NCBI RefSeq assembly: GCF_000657795.2
Contig: NZ_JHEP02000001.1
Coordinates: forward strand, 372,001 to 436,000
Source: Bordetella pseudohinzii
GTDB taxonomy: Bacteria > Pseudomonadota > Gammaproteobacteria > Burkholderiales > Burkholderiaceae_B
Length of the DNA: 64,000 nucleotides
Reading direction: 5' to 3'
The notes under the pieces are model-generated. The model worked only from the letters and a program-made list of their open reading frames with translations. It was not told the origin of the DNA and searched no databases. Every line of letters starts with the position of its first letter. Position 1 is the first letter of the stretch. The position numbers and the translations under genes were made by a program. Shown in pieces: positions 1-8,536 of the stretch.

Positions 1-107
1 AGGCCGCAAGGGAGCGGGACGCATGGTGAGAACCTCCATCGTTTGGAAACGCCCGGCCACACAGCGCGACCGGATGGAGGCAGTCTCAGAAAACCAAGCT
101 GTCCTGC

Positions 108-896
108 TCAGGGTCGTTTTGCGTCGTACTCAAAACGACCCTTCTCAAGCGACGGAAGCTGTGCTAGCCGGCGATAGCCGCCGCGCATCAACTCATCGCC
201 ACGCCGTACCAGGCGGCGCACCTTCGAGCGCAGCCCGCCGTCGCTGTACCAATCGGCCACGGCGTCCACGCCGAACAAGCCTTCGCCGACCTCGCGCAAA
301 GACGCGCCAGCCAGGGTCGCGTCGAGCGCCTGCAGGGTGTGCAGCTCCAGCAGCACGGCCGGTGTTGGTCTGGGCTTGGCATCGGCCAACGCCGACCCGG
401 GAGCATGGCGACGCACAGGCGCGGTAGCGCCGCGATGGGCAAAGGCGACCGCCATGCCGTCCTCCACGCCAGGGGCTAGCGCGAAGCGCAGGCAATGGCC
501 GGGGCTGTGCGCGATCAGTGCCAGCCCTTTCCCGTCATGGAGCAGTTGCTTATGACCTGGCAGGCTCCAGAACGCGAATGCCGCGGCGTCAGGTGGCGGG
601 TCGGTATCGGGATGGAGTTGCACCACGGCAGAGTGACCCGGGAGCCAGGACGGATGCGCATCGCGCGCATCCAAGTCCGGGTCTTCCAGCAGGCGCAGCC
701 CCCAGTAAAACGCCGCGTGCTGTGCAGCCTGCGGGCGGCGATGGTGGTGCAGCCAATCGAGGCGGTAGTCGGGATGCCTACGTAGGTACTCCCAAGCCAG
801 CGCGAGCTTATCCAGCCATAGGATGTAGAGGTACGCCGCAGTCGGATACCAATGCGCGACGTGATGGGGATCGACCATGACGCAACCCTCCCGCAA
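108..896 (-). CDS. DUF2285 domain-containing ICE protein
   Basis: Predicted 262-residue soluble protein. The C-terminal half (about residues 150-255: LHTLQALDATLAGASLREV, then a basic RSKVRRLVRRGDELM stretch) has the helix-turn-helix-like look of DUF2285 proteins, which sit beside partition and replication genes in proteobacterial ICEs. The N-terminal part is rich in Trp, His and Tyr (about residues 8-60). A second in-frame ATG lies six codons downstream (878), so the start is uncertain. The neighbouring DUF2958, Xre and DUF736 genes form the same ICE block. The role is probably DNA-binding or regulatory in element maintenance; this is inference from the family and no specific function is known to me. 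Confidence 0.75.
   Translation of the reverse strand: MREGCVMVDPHHVAHWYPTAAYLYILWLDKLALAWEYLRRHPDYRLDWLHHHRRPQAAQHAAFYWGLRLLEDPDLDARDAHPSWLPGHSAVVQLHPDTDPPPDAAAFAFWSLPGHKQLLHDGKGLALIAHSPGHCLRFALAPGVEDGMAVAFAHRGATAPVRRHAPGSALADAKPRPTPAVLLELHTLQALDATLAGASLREVGEGLFGVDAVADWYSDGGLRSKVRRLVRRGDELMRGGYRRLAQLPSLEKGRFEYDAKRP
111..141. repeat. 10-bp perfect inverted repeat at 3' end of DUF2285 gene
   Basis: GGGTCGTTTT (111-120) and AAAACGACCC (132-141) are separated by 11 nt. The repeat covers the last codons of the DUF2285 gene. It may form a hairpin or be a protein-binding dyad; no T-run follows on the minus strand. Confidence 0.5.
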
Positions 897-1189
897 ACAG
901 GAATGGCCGCCACGGCAGGGCTACGCATTACATCGCCTTCATCGGAACGTCATGGGGTAAAACGGTGAGTGGTGCTGTCAAGACCGATTGGCTCCGATGC
1001 GTTGCAGTATGCGTCTCAATGCTGGGGCGGCAGCGCCCCAACCGTGGGACACCCGTGCAAGCCAGCGTGCCGCAGCCTGCGCCGGGCATCATGTCTATTT
1101 GGATCAGACTTGCAGGGCTGCGCCGCAAGAATCTCGATTGAGACTTGTTCGGTATGAAATCAGACTGAAAAAGTCACAGTGGGCCGTCG

Positions 1190-1540
1190 TCAGTCCGGGA
1201 TTGCCCCGTCTTGCTCGGCAAGCCTGGTGTATTCCGACAGCGTGCGCGTGGGACGGAAATAGCAGTCGCGCATCACAGGTTGCTGGCGTGGCCCGACGAT
1301 GCCGGCTAGCTCGGACAGCTTGACGGTGCCCTGCGCCGGCATCCCGAATCCCAGGTCGATGAGGCCCCAGGCGGTGTCGCCGTCGGCGGGATCGAGCGCG
1401 GCCAGCAACCAGGTCACATGCGCATCCGGCGTGAACAGCCGCACCACAGGCAGCGGGTCGATGGCTTTGCCTGCGGCGCGGGCCTCGCCATTGGCGAGTA
1501 ATTGCGCTCGCTCCGGGGCGGTGGCGAGTGGCTGAGGCAT
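1190..1540 (-). CDS. DUF2958 domain-containing protein
   Basis: 116-residue protein starting MPQPLATAPERAQLLANG. The frame stays open further upstream, but the family normally begins close to this Met and the upstream residues are not protein-like, so 1540 was chosen. Residues around 25-95 (VVRLFTPDAHVTWLLAALDP, then DTAWGLIDLG, then GTVKLSELAGI) match the DUF2958 pattern, where a short polypeptide of this length is usual. The family is found almost only on ICEs and plasmids near parB, DUF736 and DUF932 genes, as here. Molecular function is unknown. Confidence 0.8.
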   Translation of the reverse strand: MPQPLATAPERAQLLANGEARAAGKAIDPLPVVRLFTPDAHVTWLLAALDPADGDTAWGLIDLGFGMPAQGTVKLSELAGIVGPRQQPVMRDCYFRPTRTLSEYTRLAEQDGAIPD

Positions 1541-1780
1541 GGTCGGCAATCCCACAAATCCAATGATGCACGAATGATGTTTCACGCCAAGAACAGAACC
1601 GCCAACGTCTCCGTGCTTCTGTGCGTAAGCACGGAGGCGATTATGCGACTTTGCGGGAATCCGTCGATGCGGATTTCCGTAAAGGCACAAATACAGAGAA
1701 CAACACCAAATGAACACTATAGATTGTAGCCCTATAGGGCGCAATGGGCTGTCATCTTGGTTTTTGAGAGGAAACCATAG

Positions 1781-2086
1781 GTGGCGGCAGGAAGCTCATT
1801 GGCGAAGGCGTTGAAGACGGTCAGGAAGGCGCGTGGCTTGAGCCAGGAAGCCTTCTCTGACGTGTCCAGTCGCACCTACATGAGCACCCTCGAACGCGAC
1901 CTCAAAAGCCCGACCCTGCATAAGCTGGCCGAGCTGTGCGAAGTGATGGAAGTCCACCCGCTCACACTGCTGACGCTGGCCTATGCGGGCGACAGCCCGC
2001 GCAAGGCCGACGAGCTGCTGGCGCAGGTGCGCCGGGAGCTGGAGGCGGTGCTGAAGGAGCGCGACGCGGCGAAGCCGCGCGCGTGA
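1781..2086 (+). CDS. Xre-family helix-turn-helix regulator
   Basis: 101-residue regulator with a GTG start at 1781, preceded by a good ribosome site (GAGAGGAAAC about 8 nt upstream). Residues 6-65 form a Cro/C1-type HTH: LAKALKTVRKARGLSQEAFS, then SRTYMSTLERDLKSPTLHKL. The C-terminal 35 residues are a charged helix. It is transcribed divergently from the DUF2958 gene, with about 240 bp between them, and may control that shared region. It is part of the element's maintenance block. Family assignment is firm; the target is unknown. Confidence 0.88.
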   Translation: MAAGSSLAKALKTVRKARGLSQEAFSDVSSRTYMSTLERDLKSPTLHKLAELCEVMEVHPLTLLTLAYAGDSPRKADELLAQVRRELEAVLKERDAAKPRA

Positions 2087-2149
2087 CGTGGTGATGTGCT
2101 GCGAACAGCAGCACAGCACCCCGCCGCGATGGGCGGGGCGCTGCGGCGG

Positions 2150-2464
2150 TCACGCCGCCTGGGGTTTGCTGCGCGACCAGATCAGGTCGTGCGTGCCGTC
2201 CTCGCCTTCGATCAGGCGGGCATAGACCGGAGCCGGGAACGAAGGATCGTCGAGGATCACGGACTTGTATTCCCGCCCAGCCTCGCTGGTCTTGTTCCAT
2301 GCCGCGCCGATGTCGTGGCCGACGGCCTGGAGGCGGAAGTCGGGGGCGTTCTCGCTGCTGCCCTTGTCGTTGGGAACCAGCTTGACCTTGACGTTGAGCG
2401 TCAGCGTGCGAAGCGTGCCGGTGAAGCCGTCTTTGTCTGCGGTGAAGGTGCCGATGTTGGCCAT
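2150..2464 (-). CDS. DUF736 domain-containing protein
   Basis: 104-residue protein beginning [20 protein letters not shown], the classic DUF736 N-terminus. A strong ribosome site (GAAAGGAG) lies just upstream. The family is a small beta-rich protein carried by ICEs and rhizobial plasmids; its biochemical role is unknown. The frame is open for another 770 bp upstream, but this reflects high GC and is not protein-like. The gene is convergent with the Xre gene, with 63 bp between them. Confidence 0.9.
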   Translation of the reverse strand: MANIGTFTADKDGFTGTLRTLTLNVKVKLVPNDKGSSENAPDFRLQAVGHDIGAAWNKTSEAGREYKSVILDDPSFPAPVYARLIEGEDGTHDLIWSRSKPQAA

Positions 2465-3268
2465 GATGTTTTCTCCTTTCGGTTGAACAAGGTTCGCGCC
2501 CATCGCGTCCTTGTTGTGATCCGGCCGGCGGGGGACGGGCGGGCTGCACCGCTTGCGGTCGCAACGCAGTGGAGAGCCGGGAGGCGAAAAGAATTTGCTG
2601 CGCGAGGAAGCTGCGCAGCGGCGGGGAAATTGTTTTCGCCGGACGGTTGCAGCCATGAAGCCCGAGGCGCAGCCGCGCGCTCGCCAGGATTCACAACGAG
2701 ACAAGGACGCCCTGGGCCGAACCGCTCCGAAAGGAGATGGGGCCGGCTCGGCATCCCCGCCCGAGGGCTTCCCCGTTGCGCTTCCTGACGCGGGCCAGCT
2801 CAGCCACCCGACGACGGGCGAGAACGCCCCCAACGCACCTTGCAGCGCCGCTCTTGAGGCGTGTTGTGGAAGCTCCATAGCGATGCCGGGCGGGTTGTCC
2901 GTGAACCGTCCTTCGTGACGTGATGGGCAGGAACCGCCAGCGTTGAGGACGGCACGCACCTGCACAACCTGCCGCAGCAAGCGCCAGCGTGTTGGCCAAC
3001 TCCTCGTCCATCGCGGCAGGGCGCTGGCCGGGCCGATCCGGCGCAGCCGGTTCGGCGGCATCGAGGGGCGCCAAGCATTGCGCGGCGGGGATAGCCCGCA
3101 GGGCTTTCCCCTGGAGGCAAGCGAAGCGCGCAGCGCCGCAGGCGCGAAGACGTGAGGGATTGAAGCCGAATGGCCGTGACGGCAAAGGCGGCACGGGGCG
3201 CAGCCCGAAAGCCCGGCGGCGCTACGCGCCGACACGCCTGGGGTTATCGCTGGAACTTCGCCTGCCGA
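2465..3268. other. 800-bp non-coding stretch of ICE backbone
   Basis: No convincing gene is seen on either strand. The frames that stay open have no family resemblance and no ribosome sites, and their amino-acid composition is that of GC-rich shadow frames. The sequence is GC-rich with short palindromic pieces such as GCTGCGCAGC near 2610. It probably carries the DUF736 promoter and possibly cis-acting element functions, but nothing specific can be assigned. Confidence 0.5.
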
Positions 3269-4096
3269 TCAGTCAGATTCAGGTTCTCGCTCCGTCTTGA
3301 TCGCGTGAATACGTGCCTCTATGGCGTCATCCTGCACACGTATCGAATCAAGGCGTTCCAGTAAGAAATCCTCCCGAACGACCTCCACGACGGTCGTTCT
3401 CTGGTCTTCACCATCGTGCCAATTGAACTCCAATCTAGCGAGCGGAACTTCTTGCAATTGCACCGCTCCGCCCTCCGTCACCTTTGCGGTCAAGAGCTGA
3501 CCGCTCACAACCACAATGGGATGCCAGAAGAACAAGCGCCAATACCTTCCGGTTTCCTCTGCAACCCACTCGTTGAATGAAATCACCTCATCTTCCGTGT
3601 ACCGGCTCGCGTTGAGAAGTGACGAGTAAATGTCATCCGATTGGCGTACGGTGAATTCATCCAGTCCGTGCGGCTTGTCCAGCGCACAAATCTCCGCGAA
3701 CAGGTTGTGCCAGTTTGCCGCGCGCTCGTCGTAGACGTGCACTTGATCAAGGAAGGGGCACGGATCTGGGCTTGTGCCGAATTTGATGTAACTCTCGAAG
3801 TCCGCGTTGGGCGTTGATGGCCGTTCTGTCAGAAGAACAATGGGATAGGCGTTGTTGAGGGTCTGAATCACGAAGGTTGTCTTCACGCAAACACCACGGT
3901 GATTCAGTCCACCGGCGACTTCCGCCGTGAGGTCAATTCCTCGCGCTGCTCCGTGAGGGGCTTTGTGCGTGACATTGGGCTCGACAAAGAAACTCGCTTC
4001 CGCGAGCGCGCGTACAACGCGAGACTTCATCAAATATCCCGAGCGTTCAAGGGCGTCGCGGATGACGTCGATTGAAATTGGCGGTTCTGTGGGCAT
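3269..4096 (-). CDS. Hypothetical protein, possible nuclease-like N-terminal domain (cargo)
   Basis: 275 residues, unrecognised. The N-terminal 60 residues (SYLMKSRVVRALAEA-type helix, FFVEPN, then AARGIDLTAEV) resemble the opening of PD-(D/E)XK-type domains, in which an acidic residue follows a helix and an IDL-x-AE strand carries metal ligands. That is a weak visual match. The rest contains aromatic-rich segments (RYWRLFFWHPIVVVSGQ, about residues 190-206) and ends in a charged tail. Base composition is less GC-rich than its neighbours, suggesting cargo inserted between DUF736 and the partition genes. It could be a defence or DNA-metabolism gene; this is unproven. Confidence 0.6.
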   Translation of the reverse strand: MPTEPPISIDVIRDALERSGYLMKSRVVRALAEASFFVEPNVTHKAPHGAARGIDLTAEVAGGLNHRGVCVKTTFVIQTLNNAYPIVLLTERPSTPNADFESYIKFGTSPDPCPFLDQVHVYDERAANWHNLFAEICALDKPHGLDEFTVRQSDDIYSSLLNASRYTEDEVISFNEWVAEETGRYWRLFFWHPIVVVSGQLLTAKVTEGGAVQLQEVPLARLEFNWHDGEDQRTTVVEVVREDFLLERLDSIRVQDDAIEARIHAIKTEREPESD

Positions 4097-4206
4097 ACCG
4101 GCATTGTGCTGTCTGCGAGGGACTAGCGAGCAAGAATACTTTCAATGCCGCCGCCTGAGCCAGCGCGAAAGCGGCGGCGTTCCGATTCGGCTGTTGGCCT
4201 TGAACA

Positions 4207-4277
4207 CCGGGCGCGGCCACTGCCGCGCCCGGATTTTTGCGTCCACCGCGCCCAGGACGGAACGGCCTGGGCGCGGT
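4207..4277. terminator. Two adjacent strong hairpins, first with T-run
   Basis: Hairpin 1: an 11-bp perfect stem, CCGGGCGCGGC (4207-4217) and GCCGCGCCCGG (4222-4232), with loop CACT, followed on the + strand by ATTTTT. Hairpin 2: a 12-bp perfect stem, ACCGCGCCCAGG (4245-4256) and CCTGGGCGCGGT (4266-4277), with a 9-nt loop. They lie just downstream of the small broken gene and the parB-like gene (minus strand), so they probably end that transcript and block read-through in both directions. Confidence 0.65.
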
Positions 4278-4288
4278 GCTGAACGCGG

Positions 4289-4499
4289 TTATTCCTTCGT
4301 CTCGATGGGCCACCACACGGCACGCGGCAAGGCGCGGCCCGTGATGGGATGAATGTCGGTGAGGTCGGCGCAGGCCGACCAGCCCGAGGGCGGGCGGTAG
4401 CCGCGCACGCCGCCTGCGCCATGCCAGCGGCGGGCGTGCACCGTGCCGGGGGCATAGATTGCCCATGCGCGGGCGGCTGGTGATGGTGACGCGGGTCAT
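4289..4499 (-). pseudogene. Small ICE protein gene, apparently frameshifted
   Basis: A start at 4499 gives MTRVTITSRPR in one frame. A clearly protein-like continuation (WAIYAPGTVHARRWHGAGG, then VRGYRPPSGWSACADLTDIH, ending VWWPIETKE and TAA at 4289-4291) lies in the adjacent frame. Joining them needs a 2-base insertion (or 1-base loss) at a CGCGC run near 4465, so loss of one GC dinucleotide is the simplest explanation. The only alternative start in the second frame is a GTG at 4441, giving 50 residues. The gene lies directly downstream of the ParB-like gene on the same strand. Either a real pseudogene or a sequencing error. Function unknown. Confidence 0.6.
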
Positions 4500-4564
4500 G
4501 GGGGCTTCTCCTTCCAGCGAAGTGCCCCGGTCGTCGAGGCCGGGGCGCTTGCCTTCGGCGCGGG

Positions 4565-6613
4565 TCAAGCGGCCAGCGCCTCGGCGGGTTCATCCGCCAT
4601 TGCTTCGGCATCCTCCGGGCCTGCCTCCTGCGCGTCATCCTGCGGGCCTGCGGCCTTGAAGATGGCGGGCATCCAGCCCGTACCATCGGCCAGCCGCTCG
4701 GCTTCGCTGGCAATGTCGGCCTTCTTCAACTTCGCCAGCCGGTTGACCTGCTCGGGCGCGTACTCGCCCACAGCATCCAGAATCACGGCCTTGGAAACGT
4801 GCTTGAAATAGCCTTCTGCGGTCGGCTTCCACCATGCGGCCATGTCGAGGCCCACGGCCTGCGCCAGTTCCGCGCCGGGCTGATGCGGCGAGGCGCGAGG
4901 CGTCACCACGTCCACCGTGGAAGCCACGCACACGGCCAGCAGCCGCACCAGTTCGTCTTGCGACTTCGCCAGCAGCGCGGCGAACAGTTCGGCGCTGTCC
5001 TCCGGCAAGGCTGCGCCCGCCACCTGTTGCAGTTCGCGCAGCGCCACGGCGGCGGGCGATTCCGGCCAGTCCGGGGCCATGCCTTCCAGCCGGTCTTGCA
5101 CTTTCAGGCTCACGCCCAGCGGCAAGTCGTGGCCATAGTGGCTTTCCTGCAAGACCGCCTGCACCATGCCATGCACCAGCGCGGCCAGCGCGACTTGCGG
5201 ATGCCGGGCGACTTCGATTTGCAGCGCGGCGGTGCGGTGGGCGCTCAACCGTTGCGCCAGCCGGTCGGACATGGCGGCGGTCTTGGGCTGCCCTTCGCTG
5301 TCTCCGTCCTCGCCTTCGTCGTCGTTCCCGGCATCCTCGCCGCCGAAAGCTTGGCGCAGGCGTTCCAGCGTGCGCAGCGCCTTGGCCTCGGCCTCGCGCA
5401 TCAGCCCGCGATGAATCACGGCCTGCCCGTTGCGGTCTATGGTGACGATGGCACCGGCTGCGGCCCTCACGTTTGGGCTGTAGTCCTGCAAGCCATCTTC
5501 CAGCGCCTGCAACTGCTTGCCCACGGCTTCGCCTTCCTCTTGCAGCGCTTCGGCCTTGTCCTCGTCCTCGGCGTCCAGCGCATCATCGAGGGTTTCGCCA
5601 ATGGCCTGCACCTTGGCTTGCAGCTTTTCGATGCGCTGCGCTTCGCCCTTGTTCGGTTCGCGCCGTTCCTGCGGGGCGCGCTGGAAGGCGTGCAGGTCAG
5701 CATGGGTCACGCCCGGCGTGGCATCCACCCATGCCCAGCCTTCGGCCTTCACCTCGGCGGCGATGCCTGTCAGCCGGTCTTGCGCCAGCCTGTCCAGCAG
5801 CGCGGCATCGGTCAGATACACGCCTGCGTCACCTTCCGCGAATAGGTCACGGCGCACACCACCGCCTGCGGCTTCGTAGGTGTCCAGCCCGACGAACCGC
5901 ACCAGCGGATGCCGGTAGGCGTCGATTTCGCGCTCGGTTAGGCGGTCGCGCAGCGCGGACGGCTGGCGCTGCCACGTCGGCGCATCGTAGTAGGCGGCTT
6001 CCTGCGCGGCATGGTCGTCGGTGATGGCAAGGGCCATCAACTGATCGAGCGTCACGGCTTCGGCGCGGTAGTCGGCCAGCAGGTGCGGCGACACGTTCGC
6101 CAGCTTCAAGCGGCGCTGCACCACCAGCGGGGACACGCTGAAATCAGCGGCTATGTCCTCGATGGGTCGGCCTTCGGCCACCAGCGCGGCGAATGCCTCG
6201 AACTGGTCAGCGGGGTGCATGGCTTCGCGCTGCACGTTCTCGGTGAGGCTGGCCGTGCGGGCGGTGCCATCGGCCACCAGCAGGCAAGGCACGTCCCATT
6301 CCTTGCTGATGCGGCGCTTCTTCGCCAGCAGCTTCAACGCGGCCAGCCTGCGGCCGCCGGCCACCACTTCGTAATGCTCGCCATCGGCTGCGGCAATGAC
6401 GATGAGGTTTTGCAGCAGGCCCACGTGCTGGATGCTCGCGGCCAGTTCGGGGATGGACATGCGCGGGGTCTTGCGCACATTGCGACCCGTGGGGCGCAAC
6501 ACCAGCCGCGACAGCGGAACCAGAATCAGGTTCTTGGTCGGGTCGGCGGCTTCCAGCGGGATAGCGGCGGCGGTATTGACGTCGCGGGCTTCGGTTTGGG
6601 TAACGGCGTTCAT
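4565..6613 (-). CDS. Large ParB/RepB/Spo0J-type partition protein
   Basis: 682 residues. The N-terminal ParB domain (about 30-130) shows LSRLVLRPTGRNVRK, then ELAASIQHVGLLQNL, then the nucleotide-binding signature YEVVAGGRRLAALKLL, then LTENVQREAMHP. A KorB/ParB-type HTH follows (ADFSVSPLVVQRRLKLANVS). The long C-terminal half includes an acidic coiled-coil-like segment (about 330-380) and a second acidic linker (DAGNDDEGEDGDSEG), ending in an Ala/Glu-rich tail. It is about twice the size of chromosomal ParB, as is usual for the ICE version next to DUF932 genes. It probably binds element DNA for maintenance; no ParA gene is present in the window. Confidence 0.88.
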   Translation of the reverse strand: MNAVTQTEARDVNTAAAIPLEAADPTKNLILVPLSRLVLRPTGRNVRKTPRMSIPELAASIQHVGLLQNLIVIAAADGEHYEVVAGGRRLAALKLLAKKRRISKEWDVPCLLVADGTARTASLTENVQREAMHPADQFEAFAALVAEGRPIEDIAADFSVSPLVVQRRLKLANVSPHLLADYRAEAVTLDQLMALAITDDHAAQEAAYYDAPTWQRQPSALRDRLTEREIDAYRHPLVRFVGLDTYEAAGGGVRRDLFAEGDAGVYLTDAALLDRLAQDRLTGIAAEVKAEGWAWVDATPGVTHADLHAFQRAPQERREPNKGEAQRIEKLQAKVQAIGETLDDALDAEDEDKAEALQEEGEAVGKQLQALEDGLQDYSPNVRAAAGAIVTIDRNGQAVIHRGLMREAEAKALRTLERLRQAFGGEDAGNDDEGEDGDSEGQPKTAAMSDRLAQRLSAHRTAALQIEVARHPQVALAALVHGMVQAVLQESHYGHDLPLGVSLKVQDRLEGMAPDWPESPAAVALRELQQVAGAALPEDSAELFAALLAKSQDELVRLLAVCVASTVDVVTPRASPHQPGAELAQAVGLDMAAWWKPTAEGYFKHVSKAVILDAVGEYAPEQVNRLAKLKKADIASEAERLADGTGWMPAIFKAAGPQDDAQEAGPEDAEAMADEPAEALAA

Positions 6614-6693
6614 GGTGATAGCTCCTATCGGTTCAGGGATGCAGCAGCGAAAGAAGGGGCAAGGGCTGCTGCTTGCCCCTGCCGCGTTGGGGT

Positions 6694-7524
6694 TCAGGCT
6701 TTCAACTGGCGCAGGCCATCGGCCAGCATCCAGAGGGCGCGATTGAGGCGCACATCGGAATCAATGCCCTGCACGGGCCGGGTCTGCTGGCGGCGTCCAT
6801 TGGCGCTGCGGCCATGCAATCCGCCTTTGGTCAGGTTTTCTTGGGTGCGGTTGAACACGCTCCACAAGTCCGGGCGGCGGTCATCGAACCGGCGCGGCAT
6901 CAGGATTTGGGATTCGGTGATGGGCGCGGGCTTGTCGTCGGTGGGGTCGTACTTGAGGGCCAGCGCGGCGCGGGCGAACACTTCGGCTTCGCCTTCGTCC
7001 AGCGTGATAGCGCGCATGGCATCGCGGGAATCCTTCACCCGGTCGAAGCCCTGCAAGACTTCGTAAGCGCCTTCGATGACATGCCCGGAAACGTCGCCTT
7101 TGTGGGGCACGCGCACATCGGCCACCGTGTCGCCGCACACCAGCCCATTGCTGCACACGAACCGGAACATGCCAGCGAGCATCTGATAGCTGCTCGTGCC
7201 ATCATGCGAGTTCAGCAGCACGATTTCATTGGCTTCCGCGCCGTTGATCTGGCTGGCGTGGCGCAGGCGAATCATGTGCTTGGTGTGCTCGCGCTTGCCT
7301 TCGTCGCGCACGCGGGTCTGCGTCACCATGAATGGCTGGAACCCTTCTTTGCGAAGCTCGGTCAGCACGGCGGCGGTGGGGATGTAGCTGTACCGCTCGG
7401 AACGGCTCTCATGCGGGGCGGCCGCGAAGATGGACGGGGCCACGCGGCGGATTTGGTCATCGGACAGCGGGTAGTCGCTGCGCAGTGCCGGGGAACGGGA
7501 AGCGAAACGGGATGCGAGTTGCAT
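6694..7524 (-). CDS. DUF932 domain-containing protein
   Basis: 276 residues starting MQLASRFASRSPALRSDYPL. The start was placed at 7524 because AGGAGA lies at ideal spacing; an upstream Met adds 14 unlikely residues. The family signature region is visible (about 40-170): RSERYSYIPTAAVLTELRKE, FQPFMVTQTRVRD, then FRFVCSNGLVCGDTVADVRV. DUF932 proteins are phage- and plasmid-associated and often sit in one transcript with the large ParB, as here. Their function is unknown; a role in DNA protection or replication is only inferred. Confidence 0.88.
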   Translation of the reverse strand: MQLASRFASRSPALRSDYPLSDDQIRRVAPSIFAAAPHESRSERYSYIPTAAVLTELRKEGFQPFMVTQTRVRDEGKREHTKHMIRLRHASQINGAEANEIVLLNSHDGTSSYQMLAGMFRFVCSNGLVCGDTVADVRVPHKGDVSGHVIEGAYEVLQGFDRVKDSRDAMRAITLDEGEAEVFARAALALKYDPTDDKPAPITESQILMPRRFDDRRPDLWSVFNRTQENLTKGGLHGRSANGRRQQTRPVQGIDSDVRLNRALWMLADGLRQLKA

Positions 7525-8146
7525 GGTCTTTCTCCTGACAAAAGAGGTTTGCTGTTCACACCGCACACCGGATTCCTAGATTCGGAGCCCAGCCTTTCGG
7601 CTGTTCGGTGCGGTTGGCACGAGGAACCCGGTTGGCCCTGTTGCCACCGTCTTTCCTGAGTTCATCGCCCGCGACGGTCAGGAGCCCACGGACGTGGGCC
7701 GTCAAGGAGAAAAGCGTCAGGTAGGTGCGGCCCGCAGGCGCAGCCGAGGACACGGCCTGGCGCGCCTTGATGGCACGCGGCCACGGGCTACAGTCGCGAG
7801 CAAGGTGATGGAGTCAGGAGAGACGGCTGGACATGGCAACGGCCACCGTGATGTGCAAACCGCACGCAAGCGCAAGCGCGCAGGCACGGATAGAGGAATC
7901 CGGGCCGAAGGCGTCAGCCGAGCGGAGCGAGGGAACGATGGAAGCCCGTCAGGGGCGAAACCCCACAGGGGGTTTGATGCGCAGCACGACAGCGCGACCG
8001 GCCATGTCTCCCTGGCCGGGGACGCAGACTTTGCTGGTAACTACCTAGTCGTATGGTCTAACACGACTATTACTCAAACATCTGTTACATTCCATACAAA
8101 ATGTTCGAGGCACACCCAAAACACCATTTCGAATAGAGAGGATCAC
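7525..8146. other. Intergenic junction between ICE backbone and AT-rich cargo
   Basis: No gene is recognised. Bases up to about 8035 are GC-rich like the backbone and include an inverted repeat AAACCCC (7958-7964) / GGGGTTT (7969-7975), a plausible cis-acting site. From about 8036 the composition becomes AT-rich, marking the left edge of the inserted defence cassette. The reading frame of the first TIR gene runs back to 7694, but that extension is GC-rich and not protein-like, and the real gene starts at 8147 behind its own ribosome site. Confidence 0.5.
8046..8120 (+). promoter_or_regulatory. Probable promoter/operator of the TIR-caspase operon
   Basis: A perfect 7-bp dyad, TAGTCGT (8046-8052) and ACGACTA (8063-8069), has a 10-nt spacer. 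It is followed by AT-rich DNA with promoter-like hexamers (TTACTC near 8069 and TACATT/CATACA around 8085-8097). It lies about 80 bp before the first TIR start codon. The dyad could be a regulator site; no regulator gene is adjacent. Confidence 0.45.
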
Positions 8147-8518
8147 ATGGCAGAAAAGAAAGTTATTTTCGTTGCATTCGCTATTGAAGACGAAAGGCAA
8201 AGGGACTTTTTGAAAGGTCAATCACTCCTTACAAACTCTCCTTTCGAATACATAGATATGTCAGTCAAGGAAGCCTACACGTCGGAATGGAAAGACAAAG
8301 TTCGCACCCGAATTCGCCGATCAGACGGCGTGATCGCCTTGATCAGCAAAAACTCCTTGTCGTCTAGTGGGCAGAAATGGGAGATTGCTTGCGCACGTGA
8401 GGAAGGGAAAAAAGTATTGGGAATCTGGGCCTATTCCGATGATCGAACCAAAATTGAAGGCGTAAACACCGTTGTATGGACATGGGACGCCATCAAAAAT
8501 TTTATCAATAGCCTTTGA
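8147..8518 (+). CDS. ThsB-like TIR-domain protein (DUF1863/MTH538 type)
   Basis: 123 residues, essentially a single TIR-like domain. The start at 8147 has an AGAGAGGA ribosome site. Visible features: strand A KKVIFVAFAIEDERQRD (residues 4-20), FEYIDMSVKEAY (33-44), an I-RRSDGVIALISKNS strand (56-70), and the putative catalytic glutamate Glu79 in QKWEIACAREEGKKVLGIW. This matches the short ThsB family, which in Thoeris systems senses phage and makes a cyclic ADP-ribose isomer from NAD+. It is the first gene of a three-gene operon, 18 bp before the caspase-like gene. Base composition is much more AT-rich than the island backbone, indicating acquisition. Catalysis and signal identity are inferred from the family. 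Confidence 0.82.
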   Translation: MAEKKVIFVAFAIEDERQRDFLKGQSLLTNSPFEYIDMSVKEAYTSEWKDKVRTRIRRSDGVIALISKNSLSSSGQKWEIACAREEGKKVLGIWAYSDDRTKIEGVNTVVWTWDAIKNFINSL

Positions 8519-8536
8519 AATGCGAGGGGTGATGTT

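Noticed and set aside
23-427. + strand open frame at the window start
   Set aside because: Arg/Pro/Ala-rich shadow of the DUF2285 gene.
2465-3235. Upstream extension of the DUF736 frame
   Set aside because: Open only because of high GC; the ribosome site and family start are at 2464.
7694-8146. Upstream extension of the first TIR gene
   Set aside because: GC-rich, low-complexity Arg/Gly-rich translation and no relation to TIR proteins; a good ribosome site precedes 8147.
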